DNA of 64,000 bases from Planobispora longispora. GTDB taxonomy: Bacteria; Actinomycetota; Actinomycetes; Streptosporangiales; Streptosporangiaceae. The notes below the pieces were generated by a model. That model was not told the origin of the DNA and did not search any database. It saw only the letters and a list, made by a program, of their open reading frames with translations. The stretch covers positions 248,001 to 312,000 of the forward strand of contig NZ_BOOH01000001.1 of the NCBI RefSeq assembly GCF_016863135.1, given 5' to 3'. Below, in pieces: positions 18,145-26,857 of this stretch. Each line of letters opens with the position of its first letter. The first letter of the stretch is position 1. A program made the position numbers and the translations under genes.

Positions 18145-19615
18145 AGGCGGCCATCAGCTCACGGGCCCGGCCGGAGAACAGCGCCGGGCCGATCGCGTCG
18201 GAGTGCGCCAGGCCCTCGGGGGTCAGCCGGAGCCGGACGGCCCCGGCTCCATGCCCGGAGCGTCCCCGCCCGTTCCCCTCTGCGACCCCGCTCCCCGCGG
18301 CGGGCGGCTCCAGCCAGCCCCGCTCCGCCAGGCGCTCCAGCTCCTCGCCGAAGTCGTCCGTGACACCGGTGCCGAAGCGCTCGCGGTAGGCGGCCGGGTC
18401 GAGCCCCTCGGCCTGCAGCAGCGACTGGATCAGGTGACGGCGGCGGCGCTCGCCGGAGTCGAGGCGGAAGCCGACGTTGGCGACCGCGAACTCCTCCGGC
18501 GCGAGCCGTACGTAGTCGTCGATGATCGCGCGCACCTGGCCCGCGCCGACCGCGTACTCGTAGGAGTAGTGCAGCCCGGAGGTGTAGGAGCGGGCCCCGC
18601 AGCCGAGGCCGACCATGCCGTCGCTCTGGCAGCAGTACTCGGTGGCGCCGCCCGTCCCGGGCAGCCGGAACATCCGCATCGACACCTGCTCGTACCCGGC
18701 GGCCAGCAGGTGGTCGCGCCCGTGCCGGTAGAGGCCGAGCCGGTGGTCGTCCCAGTCGCGCGCCCGCCGGCCGAGGCCGGTGAGCGGGCGCACGTACAGC
18801 GGGTAGAGGTAGATCTCCTCGGGCTTCCACTCCAGCGCGGCGTCCAGGGAGTACCGCCACGATTCCTCGGTCTGCCCGTCGATGCCGTAGATCAGGTCGA
18901 TGTTGAGCGCCTCGAACCCGGTCTCCCTGATCCGGCCGAGCGCCGCCTCGACCTCGGCCCGCTTCTGCGGCCGGACCGCGGCCCGCGCCTCGGCGTCGAT
19001 GAAGCTCTGCACGCCGATGGAGATCCGGGTCGTCCCCCGCTCGGCCAGCACCGCGAGCCGGTCGGCCGTGGCGGTGGCGGGCGAGGTCTCCACCGACAGC
19101 GGCACGGCGCGCAGGTCCGCGCCCATGATCCGCTCGGTGAGGTCGAACATCCGGGTCAGCTCGCCCGCGCTGAGGTAGGTGGGCGTGCCGCCGCCGATCG
19201 CGGCGGTGACGAACCGCGGGCCGTCCAGGGCGTCCCGTACGGCGCGCGCCTGCCGTTCCAGCGCGTCCAGGTAGGCGGCGACGAGGTCCTCGGGCGCGCC
19301 CGTCCTGGTGAACAGGTTGCAGAACCCGCAGCGCATCTCGCAGAAGGGGATGTGCAGGTAGAGGAAGAGGTTGTCCAGCGGCTCGCCCGCCCACACCTCG
19401 CGCAGCGCCGGGCGCGGCTCCAGCGGCCGGTAGGCCGTCTTGTGCGGGTAGGCGTACACGTATCCCTGGTAGGGACCGGACGGGGAGCCCTCCTCCGCCC
19501 GCCCGCCGGAGCCCGGCGCCGCCGGTTCCCTCCCCGGCGGGGTCGCCGCCGCACCGGGTGCCGGAGCCGCCTCGATGATCTCCAGCGCCCGCCCGGACCT
19601 TGCCGTCACCGCCAC
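18131..19615 (-). CDS. STM4012 family radical SAM protein (HemW-like)
   Basis: Encodes 494 residues from a GTG. FLYLHIPFCEMRCGFCNLF near residue 84 carries C92-x3-C96-x2-C99. The flow (AIGGGTPTYLS, ETSPATATADRL, RISIGVQSFIDAEARA, NIDLIYGIDGQT) is that of the HemW/coproporphyrinogen-like radical SAM group, with a HemN-type C-terminal winged region. It overlaps the STM4013 gene by ten bases upstream and STM4011 by 14 downstream. It is not HemW itself: the family is defined by its neighbours STM4011, 4013, 4014 and 4015. Role unknown. Confidence 0.88.
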   Translation of the reverse strand: MAVTARSGRALEIIEAAPAPGAAATPPGREPAAPGSGGRAEEGSPSGPYQGYVYAYPHKTAYRPLEPRPALREVWAGEPLDNLFLYLHIPFCEMRCGFCNLFTRTGAPEDLVAAYLDALERQARAVRDALDGPRFVTAAIGGGTPTYLSAGELTRMFDLTERIMGADLRAVPLSVETSPATATADRLAVLAERGTTRISIGVQSFIDAEARAAVRPQKRAEVEAALGRIRETGFEALNIDLIYGIDGQTEESWRYSLDAALEWKPEEIYLYPLYVRPLTGLGRRARDWDDHRLGLYRHGRDHLLAAGYEQVSMRMFRLPGTGGATEYCCQSDGMVGLGCGARSYTSGLHYSYEYAVGAGQVRAIIDDYVRLAPEEFAVANVGFRLDSGERRRRHLIQSLLQAEGLDPAAYRERFGTGVTDDFGEELERLAERGWLEPPAAGSGVAEGNGRGRSGHGAGAVRLRLTPEGLAHSDAIGPALFSGRARELMAAYETR

Positions 19616-20433
19616 GCTCCCCGCTCCAGTTCGAACTCTCCGTACGGCACCGTCCAGACCACCTCGTGGCCGATCCGATGCCCGACATATCCGTCTTCAC
19701 CGTAGGCCGTACCGTGATCGGAGCAGACGATCGCGAACCCCGGCCGCTCCCGGCTCACCAGCGCGAACAACCTGCCGATGTGCCGGTCCACGTACTCCAG
19801 CGCGGCGGCGTGGCTCTCCGGGCCGTCCCCGTGCTCGCGGGCCGCCCCGGGCAGGTGGAACCAGTTCGGCTGGTGCAGCGCCGAGACGTTGACGAACAGG
19901 AAGACCGGCCCGCCCGTCTCCGCCCTCGCCCGCGCGACCGCCCGCTCCGCGCACGCGACCTGCTGCTCGAACGAGGTCGGCGAGGCGACGCCGTACCCCG
20001 GCTCCCAGTGGCTCTCGGCGAACATCCCGGGCAGGACCGACCCGAGCGGGGTGAGCTTGTTGAAGAAGCCCACGCCGCCGACGCAGACCGTGTGGTAGCC
20101 CGCCCCCGCCAGCCCCGCGGGCAGGTCGGGCGCGTCGAACACCCAGGTCCCCTCCGCCGTGGTCTCGCTGCCCGGGAACGTGGCGGCGAACAGCCGGGGG
20201 TGCGGGCCGGGCGCGGCGGGCGTCGGCAGGAACCCGGCGAGGATCGCGGCGTGCGCGGCGTAGGTGAAGCTCCCCGGGCTGTGCCGCCGCTCCCACCGCC
20301 CGCCGGGCAGCGCCCGCGCCAGGTTCGGCAGCCGTCCCGCCCGGACCAGCTCGTCGGCCGCGTCGTAGCGGAGCGTGTCGAGCGTCACCAGCAGCAGATC
20401 GTGGCTCCCCACGATCGTGTTCATGTCCCGCAT
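19606..20433 (-). CDS. STM4013/SEN3800 family hydrolase (alkaline phosphatase/sulfatase-like)
   Basis: Encodes 275 residues. DLLLVTLDTLRYDAADELV gives the first metal site (Asp and the nucleophile-position Thr) of the alkaline phosphatase/sulfatase superfamily, RRHSPGSFTYAAHAAILAG the next box, and IVCSDHGTAYGEDGYVGH the C-terminal Asp-His metal ligands. The enzyme probably hydrolyses a phosphate or sulfate ester. ATG 20433 has GGGGAG three bases upstream; ATG 20424, which forms an ATGA overlap with the STM4014 stop, is the alternative. Confidence 0.85.
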   Translation of the reverse strand: MRDMNTIVGSHDLLLVTLDTLRYDAADELVRAGRLPNLARALPGGRWERRHSPGSFTYAAHAAILAGFLPTPAAPGPHPRLFAATFPGSETTAEGTWVFDAPDLPAGLAGAGYHTVCVGGVGFFNKLTPLGSVLPGMFAESHWEPGYGVASPTSFEQQVACAERAVARARAETGGPVFLFVNVSALHQPNWFHLPGAAREHGDGPESHAAALEYVDRHIGRLFALVSRERPGFAIVCSDHGTAYGEDGYVGHRIGHEVVWTVPYGEFELERGAWR

Positions 20434-21509
20434 GTGCTCCCCATCATCGCCCGGACCTGGGTGTCGTAGGCGTCCAGGTCCTCGGCGCCGCTCCCGGGGA
20501 AGCCGGTCAGGCCGGGCAGCAGGTCGCCGAAGGCGTTGACCTCCGCCACCGCGACCGACGTCCAGTCGGCGCCGATCATCACATCGACCCCGGCCGCCGG
20601 GCTCCCGGGGAAGCAGGCCGCCGCCCGCGAGCAGGCGTCCAGCACCCGCTCCCACCCGTCCTCGCCGAGCCGGGCGCGGACCGCGCCGAGGTCGCCGCGA
20701 GACCCGCCCAGGTGCAGGTTGGTCATGGGGGCACGGCTCGCGCGGACCACCGCGTGCGTGGGCCTGCCGGCCACGACGACCACCCGCAGGTCGAACGTGA
20801 GCCCGTCCATGCCCGCCTTGGGGAACCAGCGCTCGACGTGGAGCCCGTCCCCGGCCAGCCGGTCGACGATCACCGCCAGGTCGGCCTCGTCCTCGTAGCG
20901 GCGCACCCGCAGCGAGTTGTACAGCTCCCCCGAGGACAGCGCCGCCGACGTCACCGCCAGGACCCGGCTCCCGGCGGCGTGCAGGGCGATCACCCCGGAC
21001 GCCGACGAGCCGTGCGCGGGCTTGACGAACACCCGCCCCCACCCGGCCCGGTCCATCCGCTCGCGCAGCGAGCGGTAGTCCTCCACCGGCCCGGGCAGCG
21101 CGGGCGGCACCGGCACTCCGGCCGCCGACAGCCGCGCGTGGCAGAGCCGCTTGTCGAACATGACCGCGATCTCGTCGACGTCACCGAGCAGCACCGCCCC
21201 GGGCGTGCGTTCCACGGCCTCCCGCACCCGCGCCGTCCCGGCGGTGAACGCGGCGTGCCAGCGCGCTCCCCCGCCGACGCGGGACGGCTCGCCGGGACCG
21301 CGCAGCAGCGCGTCGGTCTCGGCGTCCTCGCCGGGCGAGTCGATCCGCACGAGCGTGCCGGGCTCCAGCACGATCTCCTCGCCCCGGAGCACGGAGGCCC
21401 ACGGGACCACGCGCGGCGCGGGCAGGCCGTACCGGACGCAGGCGTCGGCGAACATCGTCACCCGCCGGTCCCCCGGCGTCCCGACGACCGCCAGGGCCGG
21501 GTCGCTCAT
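20421..21509 (-). CDS. STM4014 family protein (ATP-grasp-like)
   Basis: Encodes 362 residues beginning MSDPALAVVGTPGDRR. GWGRVFVKPAHGSSASGV resembles the ATP-binding Lys strand and glycine loop of ATP-grasp enzymes, and VAVAEVNAFGDLLPGLTG supplies the E-x-N metal ligands. An ATP-grasp fold would predict ligation of a carboxylate to an amine or thiol. The start forms an ATGA overlap with the end of the first LRR paralog, so translation is coupled. It lies directly before the hydrolase gene, which overlaps it. Confidence 0.85.
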   Translation of the reverse strand: MSDPALAVVGTPGDRRVTMFADACVRYGLPAPRVVPWASVLRGEEIVLEPGTLVRIDSPGEDAETDALLRGPGEPSRVGGGARWHAAFTAGTARVREAVERTPGAVLLGDVDEIAVMFDKRLCHARLSAAGVPVPPALPGPVEDYRSLRERMDRAGWGRVFVKPAHGSSASGVIALHAAGSRVLAVTSAALSSGELYNSLRVRRYEDEADLAVIVDRLAGDGLHVERWFPKAGMDGLTFDLRVVVVAGRPTHAVVRASRAPMTNLHLGGSRGDLGAVRARLGEDGWERVLDACSRAAACFPGSPAAGVDVMIGADWTSVAVAEVNAFGDLLPGLTGFPGSGAEDLDAYDTQVRAMMGSTCGT

Positions 21510-22516
21510 TCGGCGACCGCCACGAACCGATCGCTCTCGTCCCATTCGTCTTCGTCTTCATCGTCATAGACGAATCCGAAGCGCTCGGCGAGGTCGATCT
21601 CATCGCTCATGTCCACCCGCACGCCGGGCAGCGCGGCCGTGATCCGCTCCTGCATCGCCGTACCGAGGTAGTGGTGGTGCAGGTCGAGCACGCGCAGGTG
21701 GGTCAGCGGCTGACCGGCCAGCAGCGCCTCGGCGCCCGCGTCGCCCAGCGTGCCCATCGACAGCGCCAGCCCTTCCAACCGGGCCACCACCGGAGCCGAC
21801 GCCACCGCCGCCGCGATCTCGTCCTGGATCTCGCTGTCCTGCAGACCGAGACGGCGCAGTGACGGCAGCCGCTCGCCCGACAGGATCCCGGCGAGGTCGG
21901 CCACGGTGGCGTTCCCGCCGTACTCGGAGATGCCGAGCCACAGTTCGAGGTGCTCCAGCGCGGGGAAGTCCGACGCGCCGACCGCCCGCACGACCCCGGC
22001 GGGCAGCCCGCCCGACTCGAAGCGCAGGACCTTGAGCGCCTCGTGGCGCCCCGGCCGCAGCCGCAGACCGCTGCCCCCGCGCACCTCCAGCCGCTCCAGC
22101 AGCGGGAACGCCTCCAGCAACGGCGTGACGTCACCCTGTTTGATCCAGGAGATCTCACACTGCTCGTACGACATGTCCCCCAGGAAGAGCGCCCTGAGCG
22201 CGGGGAACGCGGCGGCGTTCTCGGCGAGCGCGGCGACGACCAGGTCGGCGCTCTCGGTGTGGGGCTCCTCCCAGGAGGAGATGACGAGTGCCGTCACCCG
22301 GGTGGTGTCGACGTTCTCGAGGAACCGGCGCAGGAGCGTTTCGAAGGTGCCCTCGGAGGTGCGGAACTCGACCACCTGCAGGGCCCAGGCGACGGTCTCC
22401 GGCGGCGGCGGTTCCGCGGTGATCCCCTTGTGGACGCGGAAGAGCGGCAGGCCCGCATAGCTCTCACGGCGGCGCTGCATGGGGGCGAAGCCGTCCGCCC
22501 CGTCGAAGATGTTCAT
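21506..22516 (-). CDS. STM4015 family leucine-rich-repeat protein, paralog A
   Basis: Encodes 336 residues. From about residue 100 on, LRR-like units repeat: LRALFLGDM, ECEISWI-type (CEISWIKQGDVTPLLEAF), LERLEVRGGSGLRLRP, ALEHLELWLGISEYGGNA, LRRLGLQDSEIQDEIAAAV, LEGLALSMGTLGDAGAEALL, LRVLDLHHHYLG. Paralogs B-E share most of this core. A has a distinct N-terminus (MNIFDGADGFAPMQRRRESY) and an acidic tail YDDEDEDEWDESD. The ATG at 22516 has GGAG eight bases upstream and overlaps the stop of a 24-codon frame. LRR proteins bind partners; here presumably the STM4011-4014 enzymes or their substrate. Confidence 0.85.
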   Translation of the reverse strand: MNIFDGADGFAPMQRRRESYAGLPLFRVHKGITAEPPPPETVAWALQVVEFRTSEGTFETLLRRFLENVDTTRVTALVISSWEEPHTESADLVVAALAENAAAFPALRALFLGDMSYEQCEISWIKQGDVTPLLEAFPLLERLEVRGGSGLRLRPGRHEALKVLRFESGGLPAGVVRAVGASDFPALEHLELWLGISEYGGNATVADLAGILSGERLPSLRRLGLQDSEIQDEIAAAVASAPVVARLEGLALSMGTLGDAGAEALLAGQPLTHLRVLDLHHHYLGTAMQERITAALPGVRVDMSDEIDLAERFGFVYDDEDEDEWDESDRFVAVAE

Positions 22517-22587
22517 GCCGGGAACTCCATACGCGTAGATTCCCTCGTGAGGTTCCCGACGTGGTCGTCGAACTCGGAACAGTCCAT
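22513..22587 (-). CDS. 24-codon reading frame coupled to LRR paralog A
   Basis: Starts ATG at 22587 after GGGAG and encodes MDCSEFDDHVGNLTRE plus eight residues; its TGA overlaps the ATG of paralog A (ATGA at 22513-22516). MDCSEFDDHVGNL matches the N-terminus of intact paralogs B (MDYSEFNDRVSGL) and C (MDHTEFNDRVDNL), so it is a detached 5' end of an STM4015 gene. Either a frameshift relic rescued by translational coupling or a true leader peptide. Confidence 0.5.
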   Translation of the reverse strand: MDCSEFDDHVGNLTRESTRMEFPA

Positions 22588-22615
22588 TCCAGGGCTCCCG
22601 GGGGTGAAAAACGAC

Positions 22616-22646
22616 GGACCATGTCCTACCAGAGACTGCCGACACT
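22616..22646 (-). promoter_or_regulatory. Repeated promoter-like element, copy before paralog A
   Basis: On the minus strand reads AGTGTCGGCAGTC, then TCTGGTAGGACATGG. TGGTAGGAC resembles an extended -10 box (TAGGAC). It lies about 30 bases before the first start codon of its unit. The same element precedes every LRR paralog. Confidence 0.6.
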
Positions 22647-22684
22647 CCTGACATCGCCGATGCCTCGGGCGGATCCGTACGGGA

Positions 22685-23635
22685 TCACTCCGACACGGCG
22701 ACGTAACGCTCGCCCCCGGTCCTGGCGAGGTCGGCCTGCTGCGACAGGTCCGCCCCGGGAAGAGCGTTCCCCAGGCGTTCCATCATCGCGTCACTCAGAT
22801 AGTGACAGTGCAGGTCCAGGCGCTTGAGGTGGGTCAGCGGCTGACCGGACAGCAGCGCCTCGGCGCCCGCGTCGCCCAGCGTGCCCATCGACAGCGCCAG
22901 CCCTTCCAGCCGGGCCACCACCGGGGCCACCGCCACGGCGGCGGCGATCTCGTCCTGGATCTCGCTGTCCTGCAGCCCCAGATGCCGCAGCGACGGCAGC
23001 CGCTCACCGGACAGGATGGGCTCCAGGTCTTCCACCGTGGCGTCGCCGCCGTAGTCGGAGACGCCCAGCCACAGCTCCAGATACTCCAGCGCGGGCAGGT
23101 CGCACGCGCCCACCCCCCGCACCGCCTCGGGGGGCAGGCCCCCCGACTCCAACCGCAGGACCTTGAGCGCCTCATGGCGCACCGGCCGCAGTCTCAGACC
23201 GCTGCCCCCGCGCACCTCCAGCCGCTCCAGCAGCGGGAACGCCTCCAGCAACGGCGTGACGTCACTCTGCTCGATCCAGGAGATCTCGCACTCCTCGCTC
23301 GTCATCGCGCCCAGGAAGATCGAGCGCAGCTCCGGGAGGCGATGCGCGTTGTCCACGAGCAGCCCGACGACCTCGGCGCTGCTCTCCCCGTGGACATGCC
23401 ACATTCCGGCGATGATCGCTTTGATGGCGGAGGCGTCCGCCTTCTCCAGGAGGCGGATGAACCGGCGCTCGAAGGACTCCTCCCTGTCGAAGACGTCCCT
23501 CGCGATCCGCCACGCCGTCTCACCCGCCGCCGGGATCTCCGTGTCCGCCTCACCGGGCACCGGCGCGATCGGCAGACCGGCGTAGATCCCCTCGGAGAGG
23601 CCGCTGACGCGGTCGTTGAACTCGGAGTAATCCAT
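22685..23635 (-). CDS. STM4015 family leucine-rich-repeat protein, paralog B
   Basis: Encodes 316 residues starting MDYSEFNDRVSGLSEGIYAG with AGGAG six to seven bases upstream. The N-terminal third is helical (AWRIARDVFDREESFERRFI) and precedes the shared LRR core from LPELRSIFLGAMTSEECEIS to RLDLHCHYLSDAMMERLG. It has the complete, unbroken N-terminus, so it can serve as reference for the damaged ends of A and E. It ends 38 bases before the promoter-like element of paralog A. Confidence 0.87.
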   Translation of the reverse strand: MDYSEFNDRVSGLSEGIYAGLPIAPVPGEADTEIPAAGETAWRIARDVFDREESFERRFIRLLEKADASAIKAIIAGMWHVHGESSAEVVGLLVDNAHRLPELRSIFLGAMTSEECEISWIEQSDVTPLLEAFPLLERLEVRGGSGLRLRPVRHEALKVLRLESGGLPPEAVRGVGACDLPALEYLELWLGVSDYGGDATVEDLEPILSGERLPSLRHLGLQDSEIQDEIAAAVAVAPVVARLEGLALSMGTLGDAGAEALLSGQPLTHLKRLDLHCHYLSDAMMERLGNALPGADLSQQADLARTGGERYVAVSE

Positions 23636-23663
23636 CCACGGCTCCTGTCAGGAAAAACACGAC

Positions 23664-23698
23664 GGACCGTGTCCTACCAGACAAACGTGTCCTACGAG
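23664..23698 (-). promoter_or_regulatory. Repeated promoter-like element, copy before paralog B (doubled)
   Basis: Contains GGTAGGACACGG as in the other copies, plus a second CGTAGGACACG 18 bases upstream, so the TAGGACA core is present twice (23668-23680 and 23686-23698 on the plus strand). This is the only copy with a doubled core and without the GTCGG part. Confidence 0.55.
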
Positions 23699-23752
23699 GA
23701 ATAGACGACGCCTCAAGACTTGGCCGGCGCCTCAGGTCCTGACCGGCGCCGT

Positions 23753-24706
23753 TCATTCGGCGACCGCCACGTAGCGCCAGTCGTTGTCGATGTCCTCCTG
23801 ATCGGACAGGTCGATCTCCACTCCCGGCAGGGTCTCGCGGACCCGCTTCATCATGGTGTCGCTCAGGTAGTGGTGGTGCAGGTCCAGGCGCTTGAGGTGG
23901 GTCAGCGGCTGACCCGACAGCAGCGCCTCGGCGCCCGCGTCGGTCAGCATGCCCATCGACAGCGACAGCGACTCCAGCCGGGCCACCACCGGGGCCGACG
24001 CCACCGCGGCGGCGATCTCGTCCTGGGCCTCGCTGTCCTGCAGCCCCAGATGCCGCAGCGACGGCAGCCGCTCACCGGCGAGGATCTCCCGCAGGTCCGC
24101 CACCCGGGCGTCGCCGCCGTACTGCTCGACGCCGAGCCAGACCTCCAGGTACTCCAGCGCGGGAAACTCCGACTCACCGACCGTCCGGACCACCCCGGCG
24201 GGCAGCCCGCCCGACTCGAACCGCAGGACCTTGAGCGCCTCGTGGCGCACCGGCCGCAGCTCCAGTCCGCTGCCCCCGCGCACCTCCAGCCGCTCCAGCA
24301 GCGGGAACTCCTCCAGCAGCGGCGTCACATCGCCCTGCTGGATCCAGGAGATCTCGCACTCCTCCCCCTCCATCGCGCCCAGGAAGATCGAGCGCAGCTC
24401 CGGGAGGCGATGCGCGTTGTCCGCGAGCAGCCGGACGATCATCGCGCTGCTCTCCTCGTAGGCGTCCTCCCACTCGCCGATGATGATCGCCTTGACGGCG
24501 GAGGCGTCCACCTTCTCCAGGAAGCGAGCGAACTGCTCCGCGAAGGTCTCCTCGGCGTCGTAGGTCTCGACCGAGAGCCGCCACGCCGTCCCGCCCGCGG
24601 CCGGGATCTCCGTGTCCTCCTCGTCGGGCACCGCCGCGATCGGCAGACCGGCGTAGCTTCCCCGGGAGAGGTTGTCGACACGATCGTTGAACTCGGTGTG
24701 GTCCAT
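23753..24706 (-). CDS. STM4015 family leucine-rich-repeat protein, paralog C
   Basis: Encodes 317 residues starting MDHTEFNDRVDNLSRGSYAG with GGAG six bases upstream. Same architecture as B: helical N-terminal third (LSVETYDAEETFAEQFARFL), LRR core with ECEISWIQQGDVTPLLEEF and LRFESGGLPAGVVRTVGE, and end VEIDLSDQEDIDNDW. Differences from B concentrate in the N-terminal third and at LRR surface positions, suggesting changed binding specificity rather than decay. Confidence 0.87.
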   Translation of the reverse strand: MDHTEFNDRVDNLSRGSYAGLPIAAVPDEEDTEIPAAGGTAWRLSVETYDAEETFAEQFARFLEKVDASAVKAIIIGEWEDAYEESSAMIVRLLADNAHRLPELRSIFLGAMEGEECEISWIQQGDVTPLLEEFPLLERLEVRGGSGLELRPVRHEALKVLRFESGGLPAGVVRTVGESEFPALEYLEVWLGVEQYGGDARVADLREILAGERLPSLRHLGLQDSEAQDEIAAAVASAPVVARLESLSLSMGMLTDAGAEALLSGQPLTHLKRLDLHHHYLSDTMMKRVRETLPGVEIDLSDQEDIDNDWRYVAVAE

Positions 24707-24733
24707 CCATGGCTCCTGAGCGGCGGGGACAAT

Positions 24734-24764
24734 GGACCCTGTCCTACCAGAGATCACCGACACT
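24734..24764 (-). promoter_or_regulatory. Repeated promoter-like element, copy before paralog C
   Basis: Minus strand AGTGTCGGTGATC followed by TCTGGTAGGACAGGG; the TAGGAC core lies about 37 bases before the ATG, a spacing that would put transcription start about 28 bases before translation start. Confidence 0.6.
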
Positions 24765-24785
24765 CCAGGGCCTGACGGGCGCTCC

Positions 24786-25676
24786 TCATTCGGAGATCGC
24801 GACGTAGCGCCAGTCGTCCTCGTCGGCCTCCTGGCGGTCGGACAGGTCGACCTCGACTCCCGGGAGCGCCGCGCGGAGCCGCTCCGCCATCTCCTCGCTC
24901 AGGAAGTGGTGGCTCAGATCCAACCGCCGCAGGTGGGTCAGCGGCTGGCCGGTCAGCAGCGCCTCGGCGCCCGCGTCGGTCAGCGTGCCCATGGCGAGGG
25001 CGAGCGTCTCCAGCCGGGCCACCACCGGAGCCGTCGCCACCGCCGCCGCGATCTCATCCTGGATCTCGCTGTCCTGCAGCCCCAGGCAGCGCAGGGCGGG
25101 CAGCCGCTCACCGGACAGGATCGGCCCCAGGTCGGCCACGGTGGCGTCGCCGCCGTACTCCTCGACGCCGAGCCACAGGTCCAGATCCTCCAGCGCGGGG
25201 AACTCCGACGCGCCGACCGCCCGGACGACCTCGGCGGGCAGGCCGCCGCTCTCGAACCACAACGTCCGCAGCGCCCCGTGCCGGACCGGCCGCAGCCGCA
25301 GGCCGCTGCCCCCTCGGACGTGCAGGTGCTCCAGCTTCGGGAACGCCTCCAGCAGCGGGGTGACGTCGCCGTGCTCGATCCAGGAGATCTCCGCCTCCTC
25401 CTGCTCGATGTCACCGAGGAAGATCGAGCGCACGTTCCTCAGCCGGTCGCCCGCCTCGCTCAGCAGCCTGACCGGCAGCTCGGAACTGTGCCCCCGGTAT
25501 CCGGCTCCCCACCAGCCCACGACGATCTCGCGCACGCGGCCGGGGTCGCGGCCGGCCATGAACGCCTCGAACTCCCGCTGGATCGCGGGAACGGCCTCTT
25601 CCTCCTTCTTCCCGTGGTCGAAGGGGTCGGCGGCCAGGCGCCAGGTGACGCCCTCCGTCAGGTCCTCGTCGGTCAT
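24786..25676 (-). CDS. STM4015 family leucine-rich-repeat protein, paralog D
   Basis: Encodes 296 residues, the shortest copy. It starts MTDEDLTEGVTWRLAADPFD, with AAAGGAA five bases before the ATG, and lacks the MD-x-x-EF-x-D start of B and C. The LRR core is complete (AEISWIEHGDVTPLLEAF to RRLDLSHHFLSEEMAERL), with AEISW where other copies have CEISW. Longer in-frame starts upstream run through the promoter-like element and are unlikely. Confidence 0.85.
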   Translation of the reverse strand: MTDEDLTEGVTWRLAADPFDHGKKEEEAVPAIQREFEAFMAGRDPGRVREIVVGWWGAGYRGHSSELPVRLLSEAGDRLRNVRSIFLGDIEQEEAEISWIEHGDVTPLLEAFPKLEHLHVRGGSGLRLRPVRHGALRTLWFESGGLPAEVVRAVGASEFPALEDLDLWLGVEEYGGDATVADLGPILSGERLPALRCLGLQDSEIQDEIAAAVATAPVVARLETLALAMGTLTDAGAEALLTGQPLTHLRRLDLSHHFLSEEMAERLRAALPGVEVDLSDRQEADEDDWRYVAISE

Positions 25677-25707
25677 CTGCGTTCCTTTGCCTGCTGGAGG
25701 GGACGAC

Positions 25708-25738
25708 GACCCATGTCCTATCAGAGATCGCCGGCACT
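25708..25738 (-). promoter_or_regulatory. Repeated promoter-like element, copy before paralog D
   Basis: Minus strand AGTGCCGGCGATC followed by TCTGATAGGACATGG; core TGATAGGAC differs by one base from the other copies. The 180 bases between this element and the end of paralog E (25739-25915) hold only GC-rich imperfect repeats and no recognisable gene. Confidence 0.55.
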
Positions 25739-25915
25739 CGGGCGCATTCGGCTCGCCCCTCGCAGGAGCGACCGCGGCGTTTCGGAGGGGAGCCGTCAGC
25801 CGCCCCGCCCCGGCCCGTCCGCCATCCGCCGTCCGCGCGGCGACCGTCCCGGCTCGCACCGGCCCGCCCGCCGGCCGTGCGGAGACCGTCCCGGCTCACC
25901 CCGCCGTGCGGCCGT

Positions 25916-26857
25916 TCACTCGGCGACCGCCACGTAGCGCCAGTCGTCCCGGCCCTCTCTCCGGCCATCGGACAGATCCACCTCGACCCCCGGGAGCGCC
26001 GCGCGGACCCGCTCCGTCATGGCGTCGCTCAGGAAGTGGTGGTGCAGGTCCAGGCGTTTGAGGTGGGTCAGCGGCTGGCCGGACAGCAGCGCCTCGGCGC
26101 CCTCGTCGGTCAGCACGCCCATCGACAGGGCGAGCGACTCCAGCCGTGCGACGACCGGAGCCGTCGCCACCGCCGCCGCGATCTCGTCCTGCATCGCGCT
26201 GTCCTGCAGCCCCAGGTGCCGCAGGGCGGGCAGCCGCTCGCCCGACAGGATCGGCTCCAGGTCGGCCGCCGTGGCGTCGCCGCCGTACCTTTCGACGCCG
26301 AGCCACATCTCCAGGTGTTCCAGCGCGGGCAGGTCGCACGCGCCCGTCGCGCGCACCACGTGCCCGGGCAGGCCGCCGCTCTCGAACCTCAGGACTCTGA
26401 GACTCTCGTGCCGGACGGGGCGGAGCACCAGCTTGTCTCCTCCCCTGACCTCCAGCGCCTCCAGGCGGGGGAACGCCTCCAGCAGCGGGGTGACGTCGGA
26501 CTGCTCGATCCAGGAGATCTCGCACTCGTCGGCGGGGATGTCGCCGAGCGCCACCAGGCGCAGAGCCGGGAAGCGGTCGGCGGCCCCGGTGAGCAGCCGT
26601 ACGGCCTCCTCCGACGACGCATGCGGCGACCCCCACAGCTCGAAGATCAACTGGCGGATCACGGTGGTGTCCACCTCGTCGAGGAAACGGGCGAAGTAGT
26701 CGGCGAAGGGCTCCTCGCCGTCGTCGTAGTACTCGTTCAGCCAGAGCGACCACGCCTCGGCTCGGGAGGGTTCCTCCGCTTCCTCCTCCACGTCGGCGAG
26801 GCAGGGGAACTGTTCCACCTCAGGGGTGCGGAACCTGCTCAGACCGCCACGCGTCAT
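25916..26857 (-). CDS. STM4015 family leucine-rich-repeat protein, paralog E
   Basis: Encodes 313 residues from the ATG at 26857 (MTRGGLSRFRTPEVEQFP), which overlaps the TGA of an upstream 29-codon frame. After an acidic stretch (DVEEEAEEPSRAEAW) comes the helical part LWLNEYYDDGEEPFADYFAR and the common LRR core (ECEISWIEQSDVTPLLEAF to RLDLHHHFLSDAMTERV). First gene of the block in transcription order. It is the most divergent copy at the N-terminus. Confidence 0.84.
   Translation of the reverse strand: MTRGGLSRFRTPEVEQFPCLADVEEEAEEPSRAEAWSLWLNEYYDDGEEPFADYFARFLDEVDTTVIRQLIFELWGSPHASSEEAVRLLTGAADRFPALRLVALGDIPADECEISWIEQSDVTPLLEAFPRLEALEVRGGDKLVLRPVRHESLRVLRFESGGLPGHVVRATGACDLPALEHLEMWLGVERYGGDATAADLEPILSGERLPALRHLGLQDSAMQDEIAAAVATAPVVARLESLALSMGVLTDEGAEALLSGQPLTHLKRLDLHHHFLSDAMTERVRAALPGVEVDLSDGRREGRDDWRYVAVAE

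Noticed and set aside
21506-26857. CRISPR-like or other regular repeat array
   Set aside because: The repeated sequence is the coding region of LRR paralogs about 1 kb long; there are no short repeats with unique spacers.
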